A stretch of DNA of 64,000 bases from an uncultured Aeriscardovia sp. (GTDB taxonomy: Bacteria > Actinomycetota > Actinomycetes > Actinomycetales > Bifidobacteriaceae), in NCBI GenBank assembly GCA_903789525.1, contig CAIFER010000001.1, forward strand, positions 1 to 64,000, read 5' to 3'. The position numbers and the translations under genes were made by a program. Positions 40,541 to 50,445 of the stretch are shown in pieces (position 1 is the stretch's first letter; the number at the start of each line of letters is the position of its first letter). The notes beneath the pieces were generated by a model. The model ran no database searches, was not told the origin of the DNA, and saw only the letters and a program-made list of their open reading frames with translations.

Positions 40541-43144
40541 TCAGTCTTCGAACTTTTGGTAGCGCCACAAGCTGATCGTGAACTCTGGGATTGTCACCTT
40601 TTCGCCTGGATTGGCGATGTTGATATCCTCATCATCCTTCACGTCTGAACGAATAGAGGTTGAGACCATAAACGTATTTTCCGGATCATCGTTCTCATCC
40701 TCATCATCTGCAGCATTCGCGTCATCGGTGATGTTTGCGATTTGCTGCTGATAGTCATCTGGGTGCGTTTGGGCGAGGAGACTGTTCATCTGATCGCGGG
40801 CAGCTTGAACCTGCGCTGATTCTTCCAGTGCGTGAGACGATTCCGACTGTGAGGAGTCGTCAGGATCCTGCGGATCGTCATGATCTCCGTTCTTGAGTTC
40901 ATCGAGCGGAACCGTCAGCTCAGCTTCAGTCGGATGGGCAAGCTGAATATTCTGAGACGTCCACAGCAGCTCCCATGCGCAGTCATGCGGAAGGACGAAG
41001 GAAAGAGGCCGCGTTTCGCCGTTGATTGCGATGAGAATATCGTCGTGGTCAGCATTGGTGATACGCATAATGAAACTGCGCTGCTGCGTATTGAACCAAT
41101 CGGAATCGCCGGGGGTACGTCCGTCCGGCAAATACCACACGATATGTGATGTCGGTCGCAGAAGGCCGAGCTGAGTCGTGACTGTGTAGAACGCACTGTG
41201 ATGGAATTGGCTGAGATTTTGCCGCAGATGGATCAGCTTGCGAATGGCGCCAAATCGTTGTTTTTGCCACGAGTGGAGGTCACTGCGCATCCAGCTCCAA
41301 TCAATCCATGAAGTTGGGTTGTCTTGGCAGTAGGCATTGTTGTTGCCACTCTGCGTTCTGCCAAATTCGTCGCCAGACTGCAACATTGGCGTGCCCATTG
41401 ACATCAAGAGAGTGCCGATAAGCCCTAATGCAGCTCGTTGCCGTTGTTGTTTGATAACGGAACTCGTGCTCGGTCCTTCAGCCCCAAAGTTGACCGAATA
41501 GTTGGCATTGCTGCCGTCCGAATTATTTTCGCCGTTTGCTTGATTGCGCTTAGCTGTGTAGCGCGTCAGATCGGTCAGCGTCATTCCATCGTGAGCGGTG
41601 ATGAAATTGATCGAGGCGACGGCTCCGCGCCCAGGTTCAGTGGCGAAGAGGTCGGACGATCCGCACAGTCGGGTAGCCATCTCTTGCATGCCGATCTCGG
41701 CGGAAGTATGTCCTGCCAGTCGCTGTTCATCAGTGAGCCAGAACTTGCGCACTGAATCACGGAATCGGTCATTCCACTCAGAGAACGGCATACCAAACTT
41801 TCCTGTCTGCCATCCGCCGTTACCGGTATCCCATGGTTCCATGATGAGCTTGAGATTTCCGAGGAGCGGATCGGCACGGATTGCGTACAAGAACGGATGA
41901 TACGGGGTGAAGTTGTATTCGAGACGAGCGAGGCTGGCCGCCAAATCGAAGCGGAATCCGTCCACGCCGATTCTTTTGGCCCAATAGCGTAGTGAGTCGG
42001 TCGCTGCAATGATGACGTTCGTATTCAAAAAGTTAAACGTGTTCCCTGTGCCCGTTGTGTCAATGAGCTGATACGGGGAGCGCGGGTTGCGGCGGTAATA
42101 GTTGTATCCGTCTATACCTCGCCAACTGAGCGTGTAACCGTCTGTTCCTCCTTCGCACGAGTGGTTGTAGACCACATCCAAAATGACTTCGAGCCCAGCT
42201 GCATGCAGAGCCCGAACCATGTCGATGACTTCTTGACGGACTGCTTGCGCACCCTGAGCCTGATGTTGTGCGGTCGCATAACTTGCTTCCGGCGTGAAGA
42301 AGTTGAGGGTGGAATACCCCCAGTAATTCGTTTTCCCTCGAGCCATGAGTGGAGGTTCTGTTTGCTTGGCAAAGATCGGCATCAGTTCCAAAGATGTAAC
42401 GCCGAGTGCTTTGAGGTACGCAATCGTCTGCGGATGCGCAAGACCGGCATATGTGCCTCGCAAAGAAGCCGGAAGCCACGGGGCATTGCGGGTAAAACCT
42501 TTGACGTGCAGTTCATAAATGATGGTGCGTGCCCACGGGATGTGCGGATGATAGACATCTGCATCGTGTTTATGGGAATTGCGATCATCAATCACGATGG
42601 AATATGGCACCGAACCGAGTGAGTCAATAGTGCTTGGGCCGGAGAAGAGATTGCCATTGACAGCACCGTTTTCCGTCATTTTGGCACGATAGGCAAAAAG
42701 TGCTGGTCCGTATTGCACGTTTCCTTCGAGGCCTTTTGCACACGGATCAATCAAGAACTTGCTTGGGTTGAATTGCAGGCCTTTACTCGGATCCCATTTT
42801 CCATCAGCACGATATCCGTAGCGCATACCGTTCCATGCAGACGGAATATGGACGAACCATTTGCCGTAATTTGGACCCGTCATTGCAAAGAGTGTTTCAT
42901 GCACGCCATGAATAGTGCGAGAAACGACTGGATTTCTTTGAGCTGCATCGAAGAAAACTGATGGATCAACATCGCCGTATTCCAATGACAAATCGGCGAA
43001 AGCGCTTGGTTGATCTTCGTCTTCAATGACGGAAAACCACATGTGTTCGGCGGTTTCCGACCAAATGACAGCATCTGCGCCGCCGTCATCCGTTAGGAAG
43101 AGGCCAGGACGCGTTGCATAACGATGCAGTTCAGGAAGTTTCAT
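40541..43144 (-). CDS. glgX: Glycogen debranching enzyme (isoamylase type)
   Basis: An 867-residue GH13_11 enzyme hydrolysing alpha-1,6 branches. An N-terminal CBM48-like domain is followed by the (beta/alpha)8 barrel: VYNHSCEG, nucleophile Asp in GVDGFRFDLAASL, acid/base Glu in LIMEPWD and FITAHDGMTLTDL. MLQSGDEFGRTQSGNNNAYCQDN is also typical. The C-terminal beta domain contains an inserted ~100-residue acidic stretch (Asp/Glu/Gln/Ser-rich) before the closing strand TISLWRYQKFED, unusual for the family. Located between the rplM and S10 operons on the opposite strand. Confidence 0.93.
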   Translation of the reverse strand: MKLPELHRYATRPGLFLTDDGGADAVIWSETAEHMWFSVIEDEDQPSAFADLSLEYGDVDPSVFFDAAQRNPVVSRTIHGVHETLFAMTGPNYGKWFVHIPSAWNGMRYGYRADGKWDPSKGLQFNPSKFLIDPCAKGLEGNVQYGPALFAYRAKMTENGAVNGNLFSGPSTIDSLGSVPYSIVIDDRNSHKHDADVYHPHIPWARTIIYELHVKGFTRNAPWLPASLRGTYAGLAHPQTIAYLKALGVTSLELMPIFAKQTEPPLMARGKTNYWGYSTLNFFTPEASYATAQHQAQGAQAVRQEVIDMVRALHAAGLEVILDVVYNHSCEGGTDGYTLSWRGIDGYNYYRRNPRSPYQLIDTTGTGNTFNFLNTNVIIAATDSLRYWAKRIGVDGFRFDLAASLARLEYNFTPYHPFLYAIRADPLLGNLKLIMEPWDTGNGGWQTGKFGMPFSEWNDRFRDSVRKFWLTDEQRLAGHTSAEIGMQEMATRLCGSSDLFATEPGRGAVASINFITAHDGMTLTDLTRYTAKRNQANGENNSDGSNANYSVNFGAEGPSTSSVIKQQRQRAALGLIGTLLMSMGTPMLQSGDEFGRTQSGNNNAYCQDNPTSWIDWSWMRSDLHSWQKQRFGAIRKLIHLRQNLSQFHHSAFYTVTTQLGLLRPTSHIVWYLPDGRTPGDSDWFNTQQRSFIMRITNADHDDILIAINGETRPLSFVLPHDCAWELLWTSQNIQLAHPTEAELTVPLDELKNGDHDDPQDPDDSSQSESSHALEESAQVQAARDQMNSLLAQTHPDDYQQQIANITDDANAADDEDENDDPENTFMVSTSIRSDVKDDEDINIANPGEKVTIPEFTISLWRYQKFED

Positions 43145-43231
43145 ACATCAATTGTTGCACGCTCCTGGTTGTTTGTGCCGTCAGCGATTCTTAAAGCCCT
43201 GTGTTTTCAACGGTTCGTCGGCGATGCGCGG

Positions 43232-43486
43232 TACAATACAAATAGCTATGAAGGCGAGTATGTGTGCTCGCTGTATCACGACACGCCCGGTTTGTGCTAG
43301 GGGAAGTGTTGTGGTTTCATAGGAAAGTTGCCTGTTTTCAGGCTCGCATAATTGGGATGTGAATAGCGAGCGGGTCCGCCTCCGCTGGTTGGCTCGCGTG
43401 AATGAGTGATGCGGTTGAAGCCGCCATCCTGGAGTGCGCCTGGAGATTGGTTGGAAGAAATATCAAGTATGAAAGGGCGTACGGCA
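43232..43486 (+). promoter_or_regulatory. S10 operon promoter region and long leader
   Basis: TACAAT at 43232-43237 is a likely -10, with a weak -35. The following ~245 bases before rpsJ contain no gene but several hairpins: GCGAG/CTCGC near 43254, GCCTG-TTTT-CAGGC at 43330-43343, and GCGAGC..GCTCGC at 43366-43397. They could mediate control of the whole operon. I see no resemblance to the E. coli L4-binding S10 leader. Confidence 0.5.
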
Positions 43487-43795
43487 ATGGCGGGACAGAA
43501 GATCCGCATCAGGCTTAAGTCCTACGACCATGAGGTCATTGACCAGTCGGCGAAGAAGATCGTCGAAACGGTCCAGAACGCGGGCGCGACAGTTGTTGGC
43601 CCGGTACCGCTGCCGACCGAGAAGAATGTCTATGTTGTCATTCGTTCTCCGCATAAGTACAAGGACTCTCGCGAGCATTTCGAAATGAGGACGCATAAGC
43701 GTCTCATTGACATCATTGATCCAACGCCAAAGGCGGTTGATTCTCTGATGGGCATTGATCTGCCAGCGGATGTCAATATCGAGATCAAGCTCTGA
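43487..43795 (+). CDS. rpsJ: Ribosomal protein S10
   Basis: A 102-residue uS10, also known as the antitermination factor NusE. It shows [28 protein letters not shown] and [21 protein letters not shown]. First gene of the S10 cluster; homology begins at ATG 43487, with GAAAGG upstream. The longer frame reaching back to 43406 is noncoding leader. rplC follows after 11 bases. Confidence 0.97.
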   Translation: MAGQKIRIRLKSYDHEVIDQSAKKIVETVQNAGATVVGPVPLPTEKNVYVVIRSPHKYKDSREHFEMRTHKRLIDIIDPTPKAVDSLMGIDLPADVNIEIKL

Positions 43796-43806
43796 GGGGG
43801 CTCGCA

Positions 43807-44463
43807 ATGGCTAACGCAGAGAAGAAAGTGCGCAAGGCGCTTCTGGGCAAGAAGCTCGGCATGTCTCAAGTGTGGGACAAGCAGGGTTTCTTTGTTCCAG
43901 TTACTCTTGTTGACGTCTCTGGCAACGTGGTCACTGCTGTGAAGACCGTCGATTCTGATGGTTATGACGCAGTTCAGTTTGGCTATGGTGCCATCGATCC
44001 AACGAAGGTGAGCAAGCCTTTGGCAGGTCATTTCGCTAAGGCTGGTGTCACTCCTCGTCGTCACCTCGTTGAGGTGCGCACGCTGGATGTCACCGATTAC
44101 AAGCCAGGTCAAGATCTGCCAGCAGATTCCTTTGATGAAGGTTCCGACGTCGATGTGACGGGTACCACCAAGGGCAAGGGCTTCGCTGGCACGATTAAGC
44201 GCTGGGGATTCACTTCATATCGTCGCACTCACGGCTCTCATAAGAATGAGCGTCGTCCAGGTTCAATCGGTGCGTGCGCAACACCTGCACGTGTCATGCG
44301 TGGTAAGCGTATGGCAGGTCATATGGGCAAGGATCGTCGCACTGTCCAGAATCTTGAGGTCGTCTCCGTGGACAAAGAGAACGGAATCATCGCTATTAAG
44401 GGTGCTCTTCCGGGAGCCAAGGGTTCCATTGTTCTCGTCCGCACGGCCGTGAAGGGAGCCTGA
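43807..44463 (+). CDS. rplC: Ribosomal protein L3
   Basis: A 218-residue uL3. Typical segments are ALLGKKLGMSQVWDKQG, the TGTTKGKGFAGTIKRWGF core and GSHKNERRPGSIGACATPARVMRGKRMAGHMG, which reaches toward the peptidyl transferase centre. Tightly spaced in the operon (2 bases before rplD). Confidence 0.97.
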   Translation: MANAEKKVRKALLGKKLGMSQVWDKQGFFVPVTLVDVSGNVVTAVKTVDSDGYDAVQFGYGAIDPTKVSKPLAGHFAKAGVTPRRHLVEVRTLDVTDYKPGQDLPADSFDEGSDVDVTGTTKGKGFAGTIKRWGFTSYRRTHGSHKNERRPGSIGACATPARVMRGKRMAGHMGKDRRTVQNLEVVSVDKENGIIAIKGALPGAKGSIVLVRTAVKGA

Positions 44464-44465
44464 AA

Positions 44466-45140
44466 ATGGCAAATGTCTCTTTGACAGTCACGGACGCGAA
44501 GGGCTCCAAGGCAGGAACCGTTTCAGCGCCTGAGGAATATTTCGGTATTTCGCATGACGAGATCACGAAGCGTATTCCTCTTATTCATCAAGTTGTGGTT
44601 GCTCAGCTCGATGCTGCTCGTCAGGGCACACACGCTGTGAAGAACCATCATTCTGTTTCTGGTACTGGTCGTAAGCCATGGAAGCAGAAGGGCACTGGTC
44701 GTGCTCGTCAAGGTTCTTTGCGTGGACCGCAGTTCAAGGGCGGCGCTGTCGTCTTTGGACCGGTGAACCGCGATTATTCGCAGCACACACCGAAGAAGAT
44801 GAAGAGTGCAGCTCTTCGCTTTGTTCTGTCTGATCGTGCTAACGCTGGGCGTATCCACGTGATCGACGGTCTGCCAGCAGACACGCCGTCCACCAAGGCT
44901 GCAATCGCTGCACTGTCACCGGTTGTCGCTGATCGTTTCACCACCGTCGTTCTGTCTCGTAATGATGTCAACGCATGGCTGTCTGTCCGCAATATTCCAA
45001 CGGTTCACGTTGAGTTTGCAGACCAGCTCAATACGTATGATGTGATTTCCGCTCAGGACGTCGTCTTCACCAAGGAATCTCTCCAGGACTTCCTGGACTC
45101 ACGTTCCGCAAAGGCCTCTGTGGCCGCGAAGGAGGCCTGA
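44466..45140 (+). CDS. rplD: Ribosomal protein L4
   Basis: A 224-residue uL4. The exit-tunnel loop carries SVSGTGRKPWKQKGTGRARQGSLRGPQFKGG, followed by FGPVNRDYSQHTPKKMKSAALR. In enterobacteria L4 represses its own operon; whether that holds here is unknown, but the long leader upstream of rpsJ makes some autoregulation plausible. Confidence 0.97.
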   Translation: MANVSLTVTDAKGSKAGTVSAPEEYFGISHDEITKRIPLIHQVVVAQLDAARQGTHAVKNHHSVSGTGRKPWKQKGTGRARQGSLRGPQFKGGAVVFGPVNRDYSQHTPKKMKSAALRFVLSDRANAGRIHVIDGLPADTPSTKAAIAALSPVVADRFTTVVLSRNDVNAWLSVRNIPTVHVEFADQLNTYDVISAQDVVFTKESLQDFLDSRSAKASVAAKEA

Positions 45141-45145
45141 GTTAG

Positions 45146-45448
45146 ATGGCAGCTGTCGATAAGGCACCACACGAGATCATCATCAAGCCGATCGTTTCTG
45201 AGAAGAGTTACGCAAACTCCGATCGTGGCCAATACACCTTTGAAGTTGCGCCTGATGCCAACAAGATTGAGATCAAGCGTGCTGTTGAAGCAATCTTCAA
45301 GGTGAAGGTCACCTCTGTCAACACCATGCACCGGATTGGCAAGACCGTCCGTACGCGTACTGGTTTTGGCAAGCATCGTGATCAGAAGCGCGCAATCGTG
45401 ACTCTTGCCAAGGGTCAGCAGATTGATGTCTTTGGTAACAATCACTGA
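45146..45448 (+). CDS. rplW: Ribosomal protein L23
   Basis: A 100-residue uL23, located at the exit tunnel and a docking site for trigger factor and SRP. Landmarks are IIIKPIVSEKSYANSDRGQYTFEVAPDANKIEIKRAVE and RTRTGFGKHRDQKRAIVTLAKG. Normal length, 5 bases after rplD. Confidence 0.96.
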   Translation: MAAVDKAPHEIIIKPIVSEKSYANSDRGQYTFEVAPDANKIEIKRAVEAIFKVKVTSVNTMHRIGKTVRTRTGFGKHRDQKRAIVTLAKGQQIDVFGNNH

Positions 45449-45477
45449 AGGCTAGCCGAGAAAGTTAGGTAAAAATT

Positions 45478-46308
45478 ATGGCTATCCGAATTTACAAGCC
45501 AACGACTGCAGGTCGCCGCAACGCATCCGTGGAGGACTTCTCCAATGTGACGCGTCGCACGCCTGAGCGTCAGCTCACCAAGCCGCTACATCGCGCTGCC
45601 GGCCGCAATAACTACGGTCGTGTGACTGCTCGTCATAAGGGCGGCGGTCATAAGCGTATGTACCGCGTCATCGATTTCCGTCGTTGGGATAAGGATGGAA
45701 TTCCTGCACGCGTGGCAGAGATCGAATATGATCCAAATCGCACCGCACGTATCGCTCTCCTGAATTATGCAGATGGTGAGAAGCGGTACATTCTCGCTCC
45801 AGAAGGCATTTCTGTCGGGGATCGGATTGAGACGGGTGCTCAGGCTGATATCAAGCCGGGCAATAATCTTCCTCTCTCTGCAATCCCAACCGGCACGATT
45901 GTGCACGCTATTGAACTGCGTCCGCTCGGTGGAGCAAAGATCGCACGTTCTGCTGGCACGGGTGTTCAGCTCGTCGCCAAGGATGGCGCATATGCACAGC
46001 TTCGTATGCCGAGTGGTGAGATTCGCAATGTCTTGGCTGCATGCCGCGCCACGATTGGCGAAGTCGGCAATGGTGATCATGCCAACATTCAGCTCGGCAA
46101 AGCTGGTCGTGCTCGTTGGAAGGGTCATCGTCCAATCGTTCGTGGTCAGGCTCAGAACGCTGTCGACCATCCATTGGGTGGTACGACCAACGGCGGCAAG
46201 AACCCGATGTCTCCATGGGGCAAGGGCGAAGTTCGTACTCGTCGTCCGAAGAAGGCTTCGAACAGGCTCATTATTCGCCGTCGTCCTAACGGCAAGAATC
46301 GTTCGTGA
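45478..46308 (+). CDS. rplB: Ribosomal protein L2
   Basis: A 276-residue uL2, needed for subunit association and peptidyl transfer. It shows [46 protein letters not shown] and the C-terminal [21 protein letters not shown] segment with the conserved histidine. Normal length and position before rpsS. Confidence 0.97.
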   Translation: MAIRIYKPTTAGRRNASVEDFSNVTRRTPERQLTKPLHRAAGRNNYGRVTARHKGGGHKRMYRVIDFRRWDKDGIPARVAEIEYDPNRTARIALLNYADGEKRYILAPEGISVGDRIETGAQADIKPGNNLPLSAIPTGTIVHAIELRPLGGAKIARSAGTGVQLVAKDGAYAQLRMPSGEIRNVLAACRATIGEVGNGDHANIQLGKAGRARWKGHRPIVRGQAQNAVDHPLGGTTNGGKNPMSPWGKGEVRTRRPKKASNRLIIRRRPNGKNRS

Positions 46309-46324
46309 GTAGGGAGCGTCACTA

Positions 46325-46609
46325 ATGACTAACAGAAGTATTAAGAAGGGCCCATTCGTCGACGCATCCCTTCAGAAGAAAGTCGACGCGGCCAATAAGT
46401 CCAACAGCAAGACCGTCATCAAGACATGGTCTCGCCGTTCGATGATTACCCCGGACTTTATCGGTCTGACCTTTGCAGTTCATGACGGACGCCGTCACGT
46501 TCCGGTCTATGTGACTGAAGCTATGGTCGGGCACAAGCTGGGCGAATTCGCTCCGACTCGCACCTTCCATGGCCATACGAGTGGGGACGACAAGAAGGCA
46601 CGCCGCTGA
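46325..46609 (+). CDS. rpsS: Ribosomal protein S19
   Basis: A 94-residue uS19: [55 protein letters not shown] and [18 protein letters not shown]. It binds the head of the small subunit together with S13. Normal length and position. Confidence 0.97.
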   Translation: MTNRSIKKGPFVDASLQKKVDAANKSNSKTVIKTWSRRSMITPDFIGLTFAVHDGRRHVPVYVTEAMVGHKLGEFAPTRTFHGHTSGDDKKARR

Positions 46610-46632
46610 GGCGAGGAAGAGATTAGAGACAC

Positions 46633-46998
46633 ATGGAAGCAAAAGCAATTGCTCGTAGCGTTCGCGTGACGCCGCGCAAGGCTCGCCGCATGGTTAACCT
46701 CATCCGGGGCAAGAAGACCACCGAAGCGCGCACTATTCTCCAATTCGCGCCGCAGACTGCGTCAGAACCTGTTCTCAAGGCTCTGAATTCTGCCGTCGCG
46801 AATGCGCGTCAGCAAGCTGAGAAAGAAAAGAAGACATTCCGCGAGAACGATCTGGTTGTCTCTCGTGCATTTGTAGACGAGGGAATCACTATCAAGCGTT
46901 TCCGCGCTCGTGCACAAGGCCGTGCTGCTGCTATTAACAAGCGCACGTGCCACATCACTCTCGTCGTCTCATCGCCAGACAAGGAAGGAACCCGATAA
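46633..46998 (+). CDS. rplV: Ribosomal protein L22
   Basis: A 121-residue uL22. It carries [32 protein letters not shown] and, at the C terminus, the tunnel beta-hairpin ([24 protein letters not shown]). Its stop codon shares a base with the rpsC start (TAATG), so the two are translationally coupled. Confidence 0.97.
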   Translation: MEAKAIARSVRVTPRKARRMVNLIRGKKTTEARTILQFAPQTASEPVLKALNSAVANARQQAEKEKKTFRENDLVVSRAFVDEGITIKRFRARAQGRAAAINKRTCHITLVVSSPDKEGTR

Positions 46999-47816
46999 TG
47001 GGACAGAAGATCAACCCGTTCGGTTTTCGCCTTGGCATCACCGAATCCCATCGTTCTAAGTGGTTCACGGATTCGACAAAGCCGGGTGAGCGCTATCGCG
47101 ACTTCGTGGGCGAAGATGACCGGATTCGTAAGGAACTGAATGCTGATCTGGAACGCGCAGGCGTTTCACGTATCATCATCGAGCGCACGCGTGATCGTGT
47201 TCGCGTTGACATCTATACCGCACGTCCAGGCATTGTCATTGGTCGTCGTGGTGCAGAAGCTGATCGCGTTCGTGCCAAGCTCGAAAAGATGACCGGCAAG
47301 CAAGTTCAGCTCAACATCTTCGAGGTTCGTAACCCGGAGATCGATGCCCAGCTTGTTGCTCAGTCCATCGCTGATCAGCTCACTAATCGTGTGACGTATC
47401 GTCGTGCTATGCGCAAGGCTCAGCAAGACGCAATGCGCGGTGGCGCGCACGGCATCAAGATCAAGGTCACTGGCCGTCTTGGCGGTGCAGATATGACTCG
47501 TGCCGAGTACGCACATGAGGGTCGTGTCCCACTGCAGACACTTCGCGCACTGATCGATTACGGCTTCTTCGAGGCTCGTACGACCTATGGCCGCATCGGT
47601 GTGAAGGTCTGGATCTACAAGGGCGATATGACCGATGTTGAGTTCGATGAGCAACAGGCTGCAAATCGCGGTCGTGGTAATGGTCGCGGTTCTCGCCGTG
47701 GCTCTCGTCGTCCGCGTTCTGCACGTCGTGATGAGCATCAGGCAACTTCGGCTAAGTCAACGCCGGCACCAGCAGCGCAACCAGCTGCTGCTCAGCCAGC
47801 CAAAGCGAAGGAGTGA
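46998..47816 (+). CDS. rpsC: Ribosomal protein S3
   Basis: A 272-residue uS3. Landmarks: [21 protein letters not shown], the KH domain with [20 protein letters not shown], and [22 protein letters not shown] ~50-residue Arg/Gly-rich then Ala/Pro-rich tail ([21 protein letters not shown]) extends past the usual end. I start at ATG 46998; the upstream frame overlaps rplV and is not homologous. Confidence 0.97.
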   Translation: MGQKINPFGFRLGITESHRSKWFTDSTKPGERYRDFVGEDDRIRKELNADLERAGVSRIIIERTRDRVRVDIYTARPGIVIGRRGAEADRVRAKLEKMTGKQVQLNIFEVRNPEIDAQLVAQSIADQLTNRVTYRRAMRKAQQDAMRGGAHGIKIKVTGRLGGADMTRAEYAHEGRVPLQTLRALIDYGFFEARTTYGRIGVKVWIYKGDMTDVEFDEQQAANRGRGNGRGSRRGSRRPRSARRDEHQATSAKSTPAPAAQPAAAQPAKAKE

Positions 47817-47822
47817 GTTCAG

Positions 47823-48245
47823 ATGGCTCTGATTCCTAAGAGGGTCAAGTACCGTAAGCAGCATCGTCCGACCCGCAGGGGAATGGCAAAGGGTGGTACC
47901 GAACTCGCCTTCGGTGACTTCGGTATTCAGGCATTGGCTCCTGTCTATCTGAAGAACAATCAGATTGAGGCAGCCCGTATTGCCATGACTCGTTACATTA
48001 AGCGTGGCGGTCGTGTGTGGATTGATGTCTTCCCAGATCGCCCACTGACAAAGCACCCAGCTGAAGCCCGAATGGGTTCCGGCAAGGGTGATCCTGAGTT
48101 CTGGATTGCCAATATCAAGCCAGGCCGTGTCCTGTTTGAGATTGGTGGCGTCCAGGAGGACGTTGCCCGCGAGGCACTTCGTCGAGCAATGGATAAGCTC
48201 CCGATGAAGTGCAGGATCATTGCTCGTGAAGGCGGTAACAACTGA
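47823..48245 (+). CDS. rplP: Ribosomal protein L16
   Basis: A 140-residue uL16, which helps position the A-site tRNA. It has [63 protein letters not shown] and [24 protein letters not shown]. Its last base is the first base of the rpmC start (TGATG). Confidence 0.97.
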   Translation: MALIPKRVKYRKQHRPTRRGMAKGGTELAFGDFGIQALAPVYLKNNQIEAARIAMTRYIKRGGRVWIDVFPDRPLTKHPAEARMGSGKGDPEFWIANIKPGRVLFEIGGVQEDVAREALRRAMDKLPMKCRIIAREGGNN

Positions 48246-48559
48246 TGGCACTCGGAACAAAAGAGTATTCAATCAAGGCTCTCAACGAGAAGACCAATGA
48301 CGAAATTAAAGATGCTCTGAAGAAGTCTAAGGAAGAGCTCTTTAATCTTCGTTTCCAGGCAGCAACGAGCCAGCTCACGAACAGCTCCCGCGTGGGTGCT
48401 GTCAAGAAGGATATCGCCAGAATGTACACCGTTCTGCGCGAGCGTGAACTCGGCATCACCAAGGAGCCGTCGAAGCCGGCTGAAAAGCCAGCCAAGAAGG
48501 CAAAGGCCACGAAGAAGGCAGCTTCAAAGAAGTCTGCCGCCACGAAGACTGAGGAGTGA
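48245..48559 (+). CDS. rpmC: Ribosomal protein L29 with basic tail
   Basis: A 104-residue uL29. The usual ~65-residue helical hairpin ([48 protein letters not shown]) is complete; a ~35-residue Lys/Ala/Pro-rich tail follows. The tail has alternating [14 protein letters not shown] runs and is a lineage-type extension rather than a separate domain. Overlaps rplP by one base. Confidence 0.95.
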   Translation: MALGTKEYSIKALNEKTNDEIKDALKKSKEELFNLRFQAATSQLTNSSRVGAVKKDIARMYTVLRERELGITKEPSKPAEKPAKKAKATKKAASKKSAATKTEE

Positions 48560-48561
48560 AA

Positions 48562-48834
48562 ATGGCAGAAGGGGCTCAGGAGCCGCGCAACGAACGTAAG
48601 GTTCGTCGCGGAATCGTCGTCTCCGACAAGATGGACAAGACCATTACTGTCGAGATCGAGCATCGTTCCGCGCATCCGCTCTACGGCAAGATTGTGAAGA
48701 CCACAAGCAAGGTGAAAGCTCAGGACGACAACAATGAAGCTCACAATGGCGACACTGTGAGTATCATGGAAACTCGTCCGCTCAGCAAAACTAAGCGTTG
48801 GCGTCTCGTCAGGATCGTCGAGCGCGCAAAGTAA
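48562..48834 (+). CDS. rpsQ: Ribosomal protein S17
   Basis: A 90-residue uS17 with [41 protein letters not shown] and [19 protein letters not shown], an OB-fold protein of the small subunit. I start at ATG 48562, 2 bases after the rpmC stop; an in-frame GTG at 48556 overlaps rpmC. Confidence 0.96.
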   Translation: MAEGAQEPRNERKVRRGIVVSDKMDKTITVEIEHRSAHPLYGKIVKTTSKVKAQDDNNEAHNGDTVSIMETRPLSKTKRWRLVRIVERAK

Positions 48835-48847
48835 AAGTTCGGCCAGG

Positions 48848-48883
48848 CTTGGGGTACACCGCATTTGTGTGTGTACATCCAAG
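48848..48883 (+). promoter_or_regulatory. Hairpin between rpsQ and rplN
   Basis: CTTGG-G-GTACA pairs with TGTACAT-CCAAG in a 73-base gap, one of the few wide gaps in this operon. No T run follows, so it is more likely a processing or regulatory hairpin at the S10/spc boundary than a terminator. Confidence 0.5.
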
Positions 48884-48907
48884 AACCAGCACGACTAAGG
48901 AGAATCA

Positions 48908-49276
48908 ATGATTCAGCAAGAGTCGCGACTTCGTGTCGCCGACAACACGGGTGCCAAGGAGCTCTTGACGATCCGCGTGCTCGGAGGTTCGAAGGTTCGC
49001 TACGCGGGCATTGGCGATGTGATTGTCGCCACCGTCAAGGACGCGATTCCTGGCGGCGCCGTCAAGAGAGGCGACGTTGTGAAGGCCGTCGTTGTTCGCA
49101 CAAAGCAGGGAACTCGTCGTGCCGACGGTTCGTACATCTCATTTGATGAGAATGCAGCCGTCATTCTGGGAAACGGCCACGACCCACGTGGAACTCGTAT
49201 TTTCGGGCCTGTTGGGCGTGAGCTTCGTGATCATAAGTTCATGAAGATCGTTTCCCTTGCTCCGGAGGTGATCTGA
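48908..49276 (+). CDS. rplN: Ribosomal protein L14
   Basis: A 122-residue uL14: [49 protein letters not shown] and [26 protein letters not shown]. First gene of the spc part of the cluster, preceded by AAGGAGAAT. Its stop is directly followed by the rplX start. Confidence 0.97.
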   Translation: MIQQESRLRVADNTGAKELLTIRVLGGSKVRYAGIGDVIVATVKDAIPGGAVKRGDVVKAVVVRTKQGTRRADGSYISFDENAAVILGNGHDPRGTRIFGPVGRELRDHKFMKIVSLAPEVI

Positions 49277-49612
49277 ATGGCAGCAAAGCTGAAGAGCGGA
49301 GATCTCGTTCAGGTTATCCGCGGCAAGGATCGCGGTAAGCAGGGCAAGGTTCTGCGTGTTCTGAAGGACAACCGCGTTGTCGTTGGGGGCGTGCAAATCG
49401 TCAAGAAGCATATTCGCGCCAATCAGCAGAACCAGGAATCTGGTATCGTTTCCGAGGAAGCTCCGATCGATCGTTCCAATGTGATGGTGGTCGACCCAGA
49501 GACGAAGAAGCCGACGCGCGTGGGTATCAAGATTAAGACTGAGGTTCATGACGGAAAGACGAAGATTGTTCGCGTCCGTTATGCCAAGAAGTCTGGCAAG
49601 GAGCTGGCATGA
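49277..49612 (+). CDS. rplX: Ribosomal protein L24
   Basis: A 111-residue uL24 with the KOW motif [38 protein letters not shown], acting early in large-subunit assembly. It overlaps rplE by 4 bases (ATGA). Confidence 0.96.
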   Translation: MAAKLKSGDLVQVIRGKDRGKQGKVLRVLKDNRVVVGGVQIVKKHIRANQQNQESGIVSEEAPIDRSNVMVVDPETKKPTRVGIKIKTEVHDGKTKIVRVRYAKKSGKELA

Positions 49613-50175
49613 GCGATACTGCAGTGAAAGTTGAACCGCGCCTCAAGAAGATGTATGAGGACGATGTCCTTCCACAGCTTCGCAAGGAGTATAAGTTCGC
49701 AAATCCTATGCAGCTCCCGAAGATCGAGAAGGTCGTCGTCTCCATGGGTGTCGGCGAGGCTGCTCGTGATTCCAAGCTCATCGAAGGTGCTGTCTCTGAT
49801 CTGAGCAAGATCACTGGTCAGAAGCCAAAGGTGACACGTGCCCGTAAGTCTGTTGCACAGTTCCATCTGCGTGAAGGACAGGCAATCGGTGCTTTCGTCA
49901 CGCTTCGTGGCGATCGCATGTGGGAGTTCCTTGATCGTCTTCTGACGCTTGCTCTTCCGCGAATCCGTGATTTCCGTGGTATCAGTGGAAAGCAGTTCGA
50001 TGGTCAGGGTAATTACAACTTTGGCATCACTGAGCAGGATATTTTCCTCGAGATTGATCCAGATAAGGTCGATCATCGCCGCGGAATGGATATTACTGTG
50101 GTGACAACCACCAAGGATGACAAGGTTGCTCATGACCTTCTTGCAGGTCTGGGCTTCCCGTTCAGGGAGAAGTGA
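49609..50175 (+). CDS. rplE: Ribosomal protein L5
   Basis: A 188-residue uL5 that binds 5S rRNA. Seen are [56 protein letters not shown] and [15 protein letters not shown]-type segments ([20 protein letters not shown]). Start overlaps rplX. Confidence 0.97.
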   Translation: MSDTAVKVEPRLKKMYEDDVLPQLRKEYKFANPMQLPKIEKVVVSMGVGEAARDSKLIEGAVSDLSKITGQKPKVTRARKSVAQFHLREGQAIGAFVTLRGDRMWEFLDRLLTLALPRIRDFRGISGKQFDGQGNYNFGITEQDIFLEIDPDKVDHRRGMDITVVTTTKDDKVAHDLLAGLGFPFREK

Positions 50176-50176
50176 A

Positions 50177-50362
50177 ATGGCAAAGACATCGTTAAAGGTG
50201 AAGGCAGCTCGGAAGCCGAAGTTCGCTGTCCGTGGCTACACTCGTTGCCAGCGTTGCGGTCGTCCGCATGCGGTCTATCGCAAGTTTGGCCTGTGCCGTC
50301 TGTGCTTCCGTCAGTTAGCACACGCAGGTCAACTTCCTGGAATCACGAAGTCAAGCTGGTGA
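50177..50362 (+). CDS. rpsN: Ribosomal protein S14, zinc-binding (type Z)
   Basis: A 61-residue uS14 of the short zinc type. The four metal cysteines are in [22 protein letters not shown] (positions 24, 27, 40 and 43), followed by [18 protein letters not shown]. The start is ATG 50177, one base after the rplE stop; the longer upstream frame lies inside rplE. Confidence 0.97.
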   Translation: MAKTSLKVKAARKPKFAVRGYTRCQRCGRPHAVYRKFGLCRLCFRQLAHAGQLPGITKSSW

Positions 50363-50382
50363 AATATCGACGCTGAAGGTCC

Positions 50383-50411
50383 GAATGCTTCCGATTTATT
50401 CGGAGGCATTC
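50383..50411 (+). promoter_or_regulatory. Hairpin between rpsN and rpsH
   Basis: GAATGC-T-TCCGA pairs with TCGGA-G-GCATTC around a 5-base loop inside an 83-base gap. A T tract is missing. It may be a processing or regulatory element within the spc segment, comparable to the one before rplN. Confidence 0.5.
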
Positions 50412-50445
50412 AGAAACCACAGCGAGAAAGGGCAGAAGCCCACAT

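Noticed and set aside
43145-43486. E. coli-type L4-responsive S10 leader
   Set aside because: The hairpins do not resemble that structure, which is restricted to gammaproteobacteria.
48217-48882. 221-codon frame opposite rpmC/rpsQ
   Set aside because: Hydrophobic-looking only because it is complementary to Lys/Ala codon runs.
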